DNA from: CAZCWX01 sp964502465
GTDB lineage: Bacteria; Desulfobacterota; Binatia; Bin18
NCBI GenBank assembly: GCA_964502465.1
Contig: CAZCWX010000354.1
Span: 1 to 11,535, forward strand
Direction: 5' to 3'
DNA: 11,535 nucleotides
A program made the position numbers and the translations under genes. Below the pieces are notes generated by a model. That model searched no databases and was not told the origin of the DNA. It was given only the letters and a program-made list of their open reading frames with translations. The stretch's first letter is position 1; every line of letters starts with the position of its first letter. Below, one piece after another: positions 1 through 7,027 of this stretch.

Positions 1-37
1 AATGCTCCAGGAGGGCGGCAGACCGGTGCGCTTCCAT
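1..37 (-). CDS. Start of a gene running off the left edge (partial)
   Basis: An ATG on the minus strand at 37-35 opens a frame that stays open to the window edge (M-E-A-H-R-S-A-A-L-L-E-H). An AAGGAG ribosome-binding site (complement of 44-49) lies 6 bases upstream, which is ideal spacing and the main reason for calling a start here. Only 12 codons are visible, so no function can be given. It would be the downstream neighbour of the helix-turn-helix ORF at 105-455. Confidence 0.4.
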   Translation of the reverse strand, partial: MEAHRSAALLEH

Positions 38-104
38 AATAGACTCCTTGCTGCTGAAACTTTTGTCCCCTGGAGTCTGGCATATCTCTGCCTGCTCTGC
101 TAAC

Positions 105-455
105 CTACTGTGGCTGCTCCATTTTTAATGCAATCCCCCTACCCCCCGCAGGAGTGCCGCGTCGGCTGCCTGACCTGTTTACAGGAACCAGGGGACTTGA
201 CCGCTCGCCCCCGTGTTGGGCCACGAGTCCGGCCACACCCTCGTCTTCATAGGTCTGTAGCCAGCCATAGAGCGTGTCCGGGTCCCGCGGCTTCAGCAAT
301 CCCCGCGTTGCCACGGCATGCGGCGTCTCACCCCCCGCAATCTTTAGTAACGCTTCGCACCGCTCGCACACGTAAGGACGGGCATCATGATCGCGATAGT
401 GTTCCAGCTCTTGCTGCTCGCGCGTTTTTAGCCTCAACGTTCGTCGGGTGGCCAT
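105..455 (-). CDS. Helix-turn-helix protein, probably the N-terminal part of an IS630-like transposase
   Basis: This is a 116-residue ORF starting at an ATG preceded by AGGAG at good spacing. Residues 1-80 look like the DNA-binding leader of IS630-type or orphan winged-helix transposase proteins. They include a basic N-terminus, an RPYVCERCEALLKIAGGE helix, then PHAVATRGLLKPRDPDTLYGWL (in two overlapping parts of the same stretch) as the likely recognition region, and YEDEGVAGL. After about residue 82 the sequence turns low-complexity and basic (SGSRRGTPAGGRG), which suggests the original frame was lost. No DDE catalytic domain follows, so transposition by itself is unlikely. The gene begins only 33 bases after the stop of the membrane-protein gene and lies on the same strand. 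It could be co-transcribed as a regulator, but a transposase remnant is the simpler reading. Confidence 0.5.
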   Translation of the reverse strand: MATRRTLRLKTREQQELEHYRDHDARPYVCERCEALLKIAGGETPHAVATRGLLKPRDPDTLYGWLQTYEDEGVAGLVAQHGGERSSPLVPVNRSGSRRGTPAGGRGIALKMEQPQ

Positions 456-488
456 CTCGGTGCTCCTGTGGGTTGAGATGGCTTTATA

Positions 489-2060
489 TTACCGATTTTG
501 ATCGTCAAAGTTCATTAGATAGGAGAATCCGAAGCGACTGGGTCCCTGGTTCGCACACGTCTTCCCACCGTCTGGGAATTGAGACGGAGCTTCTCGATAC
601 CATGTGGGCACGAAAAAGCCGATCGCAAAGCTAATAATACTTGCTATCAACATCATAATAGCAAGGTCTGGAACACGCTCGGGCGCTGCAGTCGTCAGCA
701 ACCACTCGTGCACAAGCCATGCTGTGATCATGCCCACAACGGCTTGGATACCCCCCTCAAACCACCGCAAGCGAGAACGTGGGCAAGTTACTGTCGGTTT
801 ATTATCGCTGAGCAGCGCGATACCGAATGCCGTCGTGAATGACATGAGCATCCAAGGGTAAACTGTCGTGAACTCTGCCCATGCCGCCGCAAGATCCTGA
901 GTGATCAAGCTCCGAAAGCCAACGTTGATCGGTACCCCCGCACTGACCGCTAAAATTCCAGCGACCAAATAAAATGCGACCGGGCGAAAATGACTGGACT
1001 GCGCGAACTTCCATTTTGCTTTCGGATAAATTGCGCAGCACAGAGCGACCGTATACAGACTTGCTATCATGAAGCACTTGACGAACACTTGGGTGAAATT
1101 AAACGGATTCAGATCGCCTCGCCGCAAGACCAGAAAGCAAAACAACATGACCATATTAATACCGAGGAATAACGCTAATAAGTGGTTGACCGTCAGTCTT
1201 AAGGGGACTAATTGGACGGTAAATCCAAGCTCCGTCAGTTGCTCACATCGAGCGCTATGAGTAAGCTCGCACCGCAATACCCCTCGGCTGATAAAGTGGT
1301 AGATGCCTTCCAGCACGTGCTCAATCTGTTCTTGGACATCTTTCTGATACTCTGATACTGCATCACTCACTTTCTTGATGGCATCAGAGAACAGATCCCG
1401 CCTCAACTTTAAGCATTTCTTGACCCTTGGGGTGAGTTGGCGGTGCTCTCTTTTCAACTCGCTGAGCTCATTCGCGAAGCTGCCAACAAATCGAGTGAAC
1501 TTCGGGTGGCTCTCCCATGCTGCCAGATGCTCCATAAGCACCGAACTCTTAATCCAGAGAGACTGAAAGGTTCGGCTGCCATCAAATACGATATCAGCTG
1601 GATCAAATCCCTCGTCGATCAATTGTGCGGTGATTTTCTCACGGAGCTCATCCGGTGTATGAAAATTAGACTTGCGCAATTCGGCACTTAAGCGTCGCAC
1701 TTCGTAAGGAATAGCTGCCAGGTATCGCAACTGCTTCGTGATCCATTCATCTATCCCAGCCAGAGCTGGGAATTTCGGCAACAACGTCGTGAGTAGCAAA
1801 GCCACCAAGAGCGGGGAAGACAGATCTCGAGTCCATGACGACAGGGTGTCTTGTGTTCCGTGCTGTAGGAGAGGAGTGAACAAATGTGGCCATTGGATCA
1901 AGATGGCATAGAGCGCAAGGCCAAATACACAATAGAAAAGCGCAGCGCTATAGTAGCGGATTGCCGTGGTAGAGGACCGATCCAGAGGCGGGATATTAAA
2001 TCGATCGGCAGCATAGACGACGACGAATGTGGCGCCCAAGAGAACATCAATAGACAGCAT
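489..2060 (-). CDS. Unrecognised multi-pass membrane protein with a large soluble insert
   Basis: This 523-residue protein belongs to no family I recognise. I chose the ATG at 2060 because GAGGG lies 5 bases upstream and the protein opens directly with a hydrophobic helix; the frame stays open up to 2222 but that extension looks non-coding. Hydrophobic segments fall near residues 1-19, 35-56, 81-98, 288-312, 325-346, 358-378, 398-417, 432-456 and 465-485, so about nine helices. Between helices 3 and 4 lies a charged, mostly helical region (about 100-287). It contains a stretch rich in K, R, E and D (about 195-250), including SDAIKKVSDAVSEYQKDVQE, that may form a coiled coil. The polar C-terminal tail runs from about 487. 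No catalytic motif or nucleotide-binding site is evident. The layout (3 helices, soluble domain, 6 helices) would suit a membrane sensor, a channel-like protein or a defence effector; these are guesses. Confidence 0.75.
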   Translation of the reverse strand: MLSIDVLLGATFVVVYAADRFNIPPLDRSSTTAIRYYSAALFYCVFGLALYAILIQWPHLFTPLLQHGTQDTLSSWTRDLSSPLLVALLLTTLLPKFPALAGIDEWITKQLRYLAAIPYEVRRLSAELRKSNFHTPDELREKITAQLIDEGFDPADIVFDGSRTFQSLWIKSSVLMEHLAAWESHPKFTRFVGSFANELSELKREHRQLTPRVKKCLKLRRDLFSDAIKKVSDAVSEYQKDVQEQIEHVLEGIYHFISRGVLRCELTHSARCEQLTELGFTVQLVPLRLTVNHLLALFLGINMVMLFCFLVLRRGDLNPFNFTQVFVKCFMIASLYTVALCCAIYPKAKWKFAQSSHFRPVAFYLVAGILAVSAGVPINVGFRSLITQDLAAAWAEFTTVYPWMLMSFTTAFGIALLSDNKPTVTCPRSRLRWFEGGIQAVVGMITAWLVHEWLLTTAAPERVPDLAIMMLIASIISFAIGFFVPTWYREAPSQFPDGGKTCANQGPSRFGFSYLMNFDDQNR

Positions 2061-2637
2061 AACATCCCTCACTATGTATTTACGTTTTTTTGACAATGCT
2101 CCTGAGGAGAAGATGCATCGTGCCGGATTGGGATGAGAGGGGGATAGAAGATTCTCCAGAGGAAGCAGTAAAGAGAACGTGCATGTAATGACTGCCTCTT
2201 CTCCTCTTATATAGGAGATCACTAGGGGCGCGCGCTGTTGCCTCCTACTTCAGAGCAATAACAACTCTCATGCCAGGGGATGGCTACCGTGGAATGCTTT
2301 GATTTTCAAAGGAAAGGTGCGCTCTGCGATACACACCAGCAGTGAACCTGGGTGTCTAGACTATCTCATAACGGTATGATTCCCACTTCCCTTTGATATC
2401 AACTGGACAGTCCCTGTTCTTCTAAGGGAAGGGGAATCTCTGGTCTACATCAAGGAGTAGATGGGACATCAGAGTAACCGGGTAACGGTCGATACCTATG
2501 AGCACGTAGTGTCGGGGAAAACAAGGTAGCAGGGGATCGGCCTGATGACGTGAGAAGCACTGCAGCTAGCCGTAAGATATACGCAACCAGTAGAAGAGAC
2601 ACTGTTCTGGAGAATGGCTAAGTTATTGAAAACGTAG
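2061..2637. other. Gene-free stretch upstream of the membrane-protein gene
   Basis: I find no convincing gene in these roughly 580 bases. The part next to 2060 must carry the 5' leader of the minus-strand membrane-protein gene. A small hairpin is visible there: TCTCCT at 2200-2205 and AGGAGA at 2213-2218 around an AT-rich loop. I do not see a clear sigma-70 promoter. The rest has scattered stops in all frames and no repeat I could identify; it may be degraded mobile DNA. Confidence 0.4.
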
Positions 2638-2680
2638 TGGAGCCGAAGGGAGTCGAACCCTCGATTTCTAGAGTGCGATT
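2638..2680 (-). repeat. 3'-end fragment of a tRNA or tmRNA gene, probable att scar
   Basis: Read on the minus strand, the segment contains a T-arm: stem GAGGG, loop TTCGACT, stem CCCTT. A 7-base acceptor strand CGGCTCC and discriminator A follow. There is no encoded CCA; the next bases are CTA. The GGTTCGA core and the stem pairing (four Watson-Crick pairs plus one G-T) make a chance match unlikely. The matching 5' half (about GGAGCCG) and a cloverleaf upstream are missing, so it is not an intact RNA gene. Acceptor ends in GGCTCCA are common in bacterial tmRNA (ssrA), a frequent integration target, but a tRNA with a long variable arm is also possible. No integrase gene is seen next to it. Confidence 0.55.
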
Positions 2681-2808
2681 CGCAAGTCAGGAGATTGCGA
2701 AAGTTCTTGCTTTGCGCAAATTTACGTGGTCCGCTCTGTACTAACCGCACAGAGGGGGTGCGTAAGATTGTGGCAGTAGCAGGTTTAGTGATAGGCAGCG
2801 AGCCAATT

Positions 2809-3755
2809 ATGTCAGACCTAACGCCGCCGCCAGGAATTAGTGAGGAAGATTGGAGCGCCACGCCGGTCGCGGTCCGCGTGTTGGTGATGGCATTGATGCA
2901 TCGGTAGCACAACTCGAAGCCCGGCTCAATCAAACGTCACGGAATGCTTCCAAGCTGCCATCCGCCGATCCGACCAGTGCGTGCCCCCGGCCAGCGAAAG
3001 AGTCCACCGGACGAAAGCCGGGTGGACAACCCGGGCATGAGGGCCACGGGCGCAAGTTGAAGCCGGAGAGTGAAATGGACCAGATTATTGACGTGAGGCC
3101 CGAGCAATGCGGGCAGTGTGGCACGTTATGGTTGGGGGAGGAAGCGGAGCCGGAGCGGCATCAAGTGACGGAGTTTCCGTGCAGTACCCCGGTGGTGACG
3201 GAATACCGGCGCCATGGCCTGAGGTGCGTGGCGTGTGGGACGCACACGCAAGCGCCGTGGCCGGCGACGCTGCCGGGAGGGAGTTTTGGGCCGCGGGTGT
3301 AAGCGACAGTGGGATACTTGACGGGCCGGAGGGGCGCGAGTCAGCGGGAAGTGCCCGAGAGCTTAGCGACGCTGTGTCAGACGGATGGGAGCGTGGGCAG
3401 TATTGGCGCAGTGACACCGGCGGTGAATGCAGCATTGGCCGCACCGGTGGCGGCGCAACCGTGGATGCAGCGCCAGCCGGTGCGGAATGCCGATGAGACG
3501 AGCTGGCGAGAGAAAACGAAACGGGTGTGGTTGTGGATTAGTGTGACGCCCCTGGTCACCATCTTTCGGCTCTTAAAGACGCGGAGCGCGGCAGACGCGA
3601 AAGAACTGCTGGGTGAGGTGGGGTGGGGGATTATCGGGACAGATCATTACGCCAGGTATCATTGGCTTGAGTCGCGCCAGTGCCAACTCTGTTAGGCGCA
3701 CCTCAAGCGTGAGTTTGTGGCCTGGAGGGAACGCGCCGGTGAGACGGTGCAGTAA
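2809..3755 (+). pseudogene. tnpC: IS66-family transposase TnpC, degraded (first element)
   Basis: This is the remains of an IS66 DDE transposase. The N-terminus starts at ATG 2809 (MSDLTPPPGISEEDW). A frameshift near 2895-2907 moves the reading frame, which then gives VAQLEARLNQTSRNASKLPS, the typical IS66 leader. Next come the GRKPGGQPGHEGH linker and the zinc-ribbon cysteines CGQCGTL and LRCVACG. An in-frame TAA at 3300-3302 replaces a codon where relatives have Q, and the frame continues as ATVGYLTGR. The DDE domain start is visible in VRNADETSWREKTKRVWLW. A TAG at 3693-3695 sits where W is expected before AHLKREF. Similarity fades after about 3755, so roughly the last 40 percent of the usual 500-residue protein is gone. 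It cannot encode an active transposase. Confidence 0.85.
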
Positions 3756-3833
3756 GCGGCTATTCCACAGCGTTCTTCCCTCCAGCGCAAAGAAGCACAA
3801 GAAGAGAAAAGCCACCATCGAGTGAGCAACATC

Positions 3834-3854
3834 TTCTATATAAATTCTATATAG
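3834..3854. repeat. Two AT-rich 11-base repeats before tnpA
   Basis: TTCTATATA occurs at 3834-3842 and again at 3845-3853, giving a tandem 11-base period just upstream of the tnpA ribosome-binding site. It is the most AT-rich spot nearby. It may supply promoter -10 elements for tnpA or mark the outer end of the second IS66 element. No matching inverted copy was found in the window. Confidence 0.45.
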
Positions 3855-3866
3855 AGAGGAGGGAGG

Positions 3867-4139
3867 ATGCAAGCCTTAGCGAAGGGCCGGGTGCAGCGCA
3901 GCGCGGCGGAGTGGAGCGGCATTATTGCCCGGTATCGGCAGAGCGGGATGGGAATGAAGGAGTTTTGTATCCAGGGAGGGCTGACGATGCGGACCTTTGA
4001 GGAGTGGTATCGCCGGTTGCGGCGGGCCGAGACGAGCAAGGGGCGGTTTGTGGAGGTCAAGCCGCTGTCGGGAGCCGCCAGCCCGTGGGCGGTGGAAGTG
4101 GAATTTCCCACTAGGGTACGGCTGCGGGTGCGAGGATAG
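3867..4139 (+). CDS. tnpA: IS66-family accessory protein TnpA (second element)
   Basis: This 90-residue protein is the small helix-turn-helix accessory factor encoded first in IS66 elements; it is needed for transposition, but its exact role is unclear. The family pattern is plain: RSAAEWSGIIARYRQSGMGM, KEFCIQGGLTMRTFEEWYRRL (two adjacent parts), then a basic spacer and the closing beta-rich stretch VEVEFPTRVRLRVRG. The length is normal for the family. The start is supported by GAGGAGGGAGG directly upstream of ATG 3867. It is followed at once by tnpB, in the standard tnpA-tnpB-tnpC order. The gene itself looks intact, but the element cannot move on its own because tnpC is broken. Confidence 0.85.
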   Translation: MQALAKGRVQRSAAEWSGIIARYRQSGMGMKEFCIQGGLTMRTFEEWYRRLRRAETSKGRFVEVKPLSGAASPWAVEVEFPTRVRLRVRG

Positions 4140-4140
4140 G

Positions 4141-4461
4141 CCGAGGTGGTTCACACGCGAGGTACGCCGGATTCTGGCGTACAGTAAACCGGTGGACTTA
4201 CGGAAATCGATTGATGGGTTGGTGGGCGTGGTAAAGAGTGTCTTAGAGGAAGACCCATTGTCGGGCAGTCTCTTTGTGTTCGTCAATCGGCGGGGGCATG
4301 ACGTGAAGTTGGGGAGTTGGGATCGGACGGGATGGTGTTTGTTTGCCGAGCGCCTAGAGCACGGGCGCTTTCGGTTTCCCCAGGCGGAGGTCAAGCAAGA
4401 GTTAAGAAGGCAGATGTTCCAGTTACTGCTTGATGGGATTGCGCTTGGCGGGCGGCACTGA
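4141..4461 (+). CDS. tnpB: IS66-family accessory protein TnpB, start codon apparently lost
   Basis: The frame encodes a typical TnpB: VRRILAYSKPVDLRKSIDGL, EDPLSGSLFVFVNRRGHDVKL, WDRTGWCLFAERLEHGRF and a C-terminus ending QLLLDGIALGGRH (each part quoted separately). About 106 residues is the usual size. In intact elements the tnpB start overlaps the tnpA stop. Here that junction reads GGATAGG: tnpA ends in TAG and the in-frame codon is AGG, with no ATG, GTG or TTG in frame before the conserved region. The nearest in-frame ATG, at 3997, would begin a long non-homologous extension inside tnpA. So tnpB is probably translated poorly or not at all. The start coordinate given is the first codon of recognisable sequence. 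Confidence 0.7.
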   Translation, partial: PRWFTREVRRILAYSKPVDLRKSIDGLVGVVKSVLEEDPLSGSLFVFVNRRGHDVKLGSWDRTGWCLFAERLEHGRFRFPQAEVKQELRRQMFQLLLDGIALGGRH

Positions 4462-4479
4462 GTGTGAGAAGTCGCGGCC

Positions 4480-4640
4480 ATGACGTGGGAGGAGCAGGCC
4501 GCGACCTTACGCCCCGCCGAGATTGTGGCGCTGTTAGTTGAGAATGCCGACCTCAAGCGGTAGGTCGACTGGTTCAAGCGCCAGCTCCTTGGCCGCAGGT
4601 CGGAATGCCGCTTACGGGAGCCCGAGCCGCAACAATCTCA
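4480..4640 (+). pseudogene. tnpC: IS66-family transposase TnpC, N-terminal remnant (second element)
   Basis: An ATG at 4480, 18 bases after tnpB, opens a frame starting MTWEEQAATLRPAEIVALL, followed by ENADLKR, then a TAG at 4561-4563 and, in the same frame, VDWFKRQLLGRRSE and LREPEPQQ. This is the coiled-coil leader of the TnpC type with the signature (Q/E)WFKRQLFGRKSE; the TAG replaces the usual glutamine. Similarity ends near 4640 and the zinc ribbon and DDE domain are absent, so only about 50 of roughly 500 residues remain. It belongs to a different TnpC subgroup from the copy at 2809-3755, which shows that two separate IS66 elements meet here. Confidence 0.8.
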
Positions 4641-4710
4641 TACACCCCACCTGTGCGGTTACGTCCATTCTATTACCTTCTGCCGTTTCCTTCCAAACTG
4701 TGCTGCCATC

Positions 4711-5508
4711 TCACCCGTTCTCGGCGCTGAACCGCGTTAAGAGGCCAGTTTTCAGCACGTATCCATAGATATGCAGAAAGAAAAGGTATGTCAGGATCAC
4801 ATACACCATAGCGGAGAGTCCTCCCCAGACCAGATTGGAGAGACTGACACTGCCGGCTCCCAACAGCTCGCGCATGCCTTCGAAGGCGTAGGCAGGCGGG
4901 ATCGCTTTTGCCACAGGCTGTAAGACCGCCGGCAGACTGGAGATGGGGTAGAAGACTCCGGCGAACGGCTGAATAATAAACGGCACGGGCCAGGCGAACC
5001 ATTCTGCTGCAGGGCCAAGCCGCAAGACCAGCGCGGTGGTAAAGATGCCGAGCGCCAACCCGAACAGGAAGAGAATCAACAGACAGGGCAGCGCATACAG
5101 CCCAAGGGGGAAAATACTGTAGCCAAACGGAAGGGCGACCGCCAGCATAAAGACAAACCCTATCACCGCGCTGGCAATGCTCGAGAGGATGAGGCCAGCC
5201 AGATACTCTCCGACCGTTAAGGGCGACGCAAACAGATTTAAGAAATTATGCGACCACACGTCCTCAAAAAATGCACGCATCACTCCCTGCTGCACGGCGG
5301 TCAGAAAACTCCACAAGATGACGGCGCCTAGCAGCACAGGGACAAAATCAAATGCCGCATACCCCAACGTATTCAGATACGTCGTGGTAAAGCCCCATAG
5401 TAGGATATCCAGGCCGAACCACAGGAAAATGTTCACAAAGCGCGTTTTGTTGTGCCAGACCAGCAAAACCTGCCGTATGAAGATGGCGTAGATGCGGGTG
5501 CTATTCAT
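4711..5508 (-). CDS. ABC-2 type exporter, permease subunit
   Basis: This 265-residue inner-membrane protein of the ABC-2 export class has about six helices: near residues 22-42, 50-72, 103-127, 132-157, 171-190 and 230-250. The central FLNLFASPLTVGEYLAG and the later YPISSLPAVLQPVAKAIPPA are typical of the NodJ/polysaccharide/drug-efflux type permeases. It should pair with the ATPase encoded just upstream to export an unidentified substrate such as a drug, lipid or glycan. The ATG at 5508 overlaps the ATPase stop by 8 bases, so translation is probably coupled. The longer open frame to 5784 lies inside the ATPase gene and is not used. The protein looks complete. Confidence 0.85.
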   Translation of the reverse strand: MNSTRIYAIFIRQVLLVWHNKTRFVNIFLWFGLDILLWGFTTTYLNTLGYAAFDFVPVLLGAVILWSFLTAVQQGVMRAFFEDVWSHNFLNLFASPLTVGEYLAGLILSSIASAVIGFVFMLAVALPFGYSIFPLGLYALPCLLILFLFGLALGIFTTALVLRLGPAAEWFAWPVPFIIQPFAGVFYPISSLPAVLQPVAKAIPPAYAFEGMRELLGAGSVSLSNLVWGGLSAMVYVILTYLFFLHIYGYVLKTGLLTRFSAENG

Positions 5509-6253
5509 CGTCTTCCGCCCGTGCGAAGGATACCGGCTCACGCGCCACAGCAATAAAGAGCTCCTCGAGATTGTCCTTGCTGTACTGCCGCGGAAGTGTC
5601 TTCGGATTGCCCTCCAGCACAATGTTCCCGTGGGAGAGAAACAGCACGCGATCGCACACCGCCTCGACTTCATGCATATTATGAGAAGTCCAGAGGACAG
5701 CTGCTTTCGTCGTACGCGCGTACTCTTTGACTTTGGCGCGGATAAGCCGAGCAGTACTCGGATCAAGCGAGGCAGTTGGTTCATCGAGTAAGAGGAGCTT
5801 TGGCTGATTGATCATCGCCTTTGCCAGGGAGACGCGTGTGTGTTCGCCGGATGACAGCACCCCGACTTTCGTGTGGGCAAACTCCTCCAGCGCAAACTCC
5901 TTCAGCACCTGCTGGATCCGGTACCTGACCTTTTTTACCCCATAGAGGAGGCCGAAGATGTAGAGATTCTGCCAGACCGTCTGATTGCCCGGGATCTGCG
6001 CATACACGGTGCAGAAATTGATCGCGCTCATGACCGCTTTCTCCTTGGGGATCTCCTTTCCCAGCACCTCAATGCGTCCCGCCGACGGGGCCAAGACGCC
6101 CAACATCATGCTGATCGTGGTGGTCTTCCCTGCGCCGTTGGGGCCTAACAAGCCGACGATTTCGCCGGCGTTGACCTCAAAAGAGATCCCGTTCACTGCT
6201 CGCAGCGCATGATATGCCTTCGTGACATTGCTAACTCGCAACACTGTTTCCAT
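5501..6253 (-). CDS. ABC-2 type exporter, ATP-binding subunit
   Basis: This 250-residue cytoplasmic ATPase powers the permease encoded immediately downstream. The visible motifs are Walker A GPNGAGKTT (37-45), a Q-loop glutamine at about 86 in VYAQIPG, the ABC signature as LSSGE (133-137), Walker B LLLLDEP (153-159) with E158, the D-loop SLDP and the H-loop histidine 191 in WTSHNMHEVE. The signature differs from the common LSGGQ, a variation tolerated in ABC-2 export ATPases. Length and order match the NodI/CcmA-like export group. The ATG at 6253 is chosen because conserved sequence starts here (METVLRVSNVTKAY) with AAGG/CAGGA upstream; the open frame to 6382 has no family similarity. The two genes form a tight operon. 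Substrate unknown. Confidence 0.9.
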   Translation of the reverse strand: METVLRVSNVTKAYHALRAVNGISFEVNAGEIVGLLGPNGAGKTTTISMMLGVLAPSAGRIEVLGKEIPKEKAVMSAINFCTVYAQIPGNQTVWQNLYIFGLLYGVKKVRYRIQQVLKEFALEEFAHTKVGVLSSGEHTRVSLAKAMINQPKLLLLDEPTASLDPSTARLIRAKVKEYARTTKAAVLWTSHNMHEVEAVCDRVLFLSHGNIVLEGNPKTLPRQYSKDNLEELFIAVAREPVSFARAEDDE

Positions 6254-6489
6254 ATTCCTGACCTTGCAGAGATAAGTTGGAAAAACTCCTGTATAGACCT
6301 GACCCGGATGGTCTTTCCCGCCCTGGTCGCCCGGCCGATCTCCTGCTTGACTGGGAGCACGGGACGCTGTTCGCACCGACAACCCGACAATGCAGTCTGA
6401 TCGTCATATAACGTTCCCCTCTGACACAGAAGGGCGGAGATGCAGGTGGTATGGTGTTGTGAGAGACCTTGCCCTTTCCATCACCGCGT
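6254..6489. other. Leader region of the ABC operon, no gene seen
   Basis: About 235 bases separate the ABC operon start from the IS6 relic. The part next to 6253 must hold the operon's promoter on the minus strand, but no clear -35/-10 pair stood out. I see no coding potential of note. Confidence 0.35.
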
Positions 6490-6870
6490 GCGAAAAAGCA
6501 TGTCCGCCGTGACAGAGGATTCTGAAGTCTCTGGTCGCAATGCCCAGTAATACGACTTCAGCAGACAATCGACCGTCTGGCCGTTTTGTCCACTGCGCAG
6601 GACAAAACGGCCGATGTCGCTCTTCTTGTCACGGAGGTCTCGTCGAGCCGCCAGCTCTGTCCCACTGGCCGTGTATGGGTGCAAAACTGCTGCTCGATCT
6701 CGGGCGCATCCCTGATGACCTAGCGGGGAAGAGTGGAGTGATCTCCCGATATATCTTACTCGTGTATCATCTCTTCCAGGGTGCCAGAGCTGAGAGGCCG
6801 CATACGACCTCGCCCTCCACAAGAGAATCACGTGCTCAACGTGAGCACCCTTGAGTCTACTACCACCGTT
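6490..6870 (-). pseudogene. IS6-family transposase, degraded internal fragment
   Basis: Reading the minus strand across frame changes recovers the conserved order of an IS6-family DDE transposase. It runs LKGAHVEHVILLW (family: FKGRH-x-VILL), then LEEMIHE, a TAA, DISGDHSTLPR, a TAG where the family has W, VIRDAPEIEQQF, THTRPVGQSWRLDETSV (the first catalytic D), AVDK at exactly the expected 17-residue distance, and after a one-base deletion NGQTVDCLL. The helix-turn-helix region and first catalytic aspartate are therefore recognisable, while the second D and the E are lost. At least two in-frame stops and two frameshifts make it dead. Boundaries are approximate and no terminal inverted repeats were found. 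Confidence 0.75.
6579..6612. repeat. Perfect 13-bp inverted repeat inside the IS6 relic
   Basis: GGCCGTTTTGTCC at 6579-6591 and GGACAAAACGGCC at 6600-6612 pair perfectly around an 8-base loop; flanking CGAC and GTCG extend the symmetry imperfectly. It lies within degraded transposase coding sequence. No T-run follows on either side beyond the arms, so a classical terminator is unlikely. Confidence 0.8.
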
Positions 6871-7027
6871 CCTCCTCACCTTTCCTCTGAGAGGCAAGTG
6901 GAGCGCGCCACCGAAGGATAGAGAATACTGCACCAGAGCCCGCGTGGAGTGCTCGCGGGCCGTGCCCCGCTGTGCGATACTGCCTTTCCTGAGCTTAAAT
7001 ACCCGAATCTGTCATGATGGAGGAGCG

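Noticed and set aside
2061..2222. 54-codon upstream extension of the membrane protein
   Set aside because: No ribosome-binding site of quality at the upstream ATG and no membrane or domain pattern; GAGGG at the ATG 2060 is much better placed.
5509..5784. Upstream extension of the permease frame
   Set aside because: It lies wholly within the ATPase gene on the same strand and has no family similarity.
6254..6382. Upstream extension of the ATPase frame
   Set aside because: Family similarity begins at METVLRVSNV; the extension is proline- and glycine-rich without pattern.
6579..6612. Rho-independent terminator
   Set aside because: The stem is strong but no T-run follows on either strand, and it lies inside transposase sequence.
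6481..6933. A 150-codon minus-strand frame as an intact gene
   Set aside because: Parts of it match an IS6 transposase only if the frame is switched, so it is a relic, not a gene.
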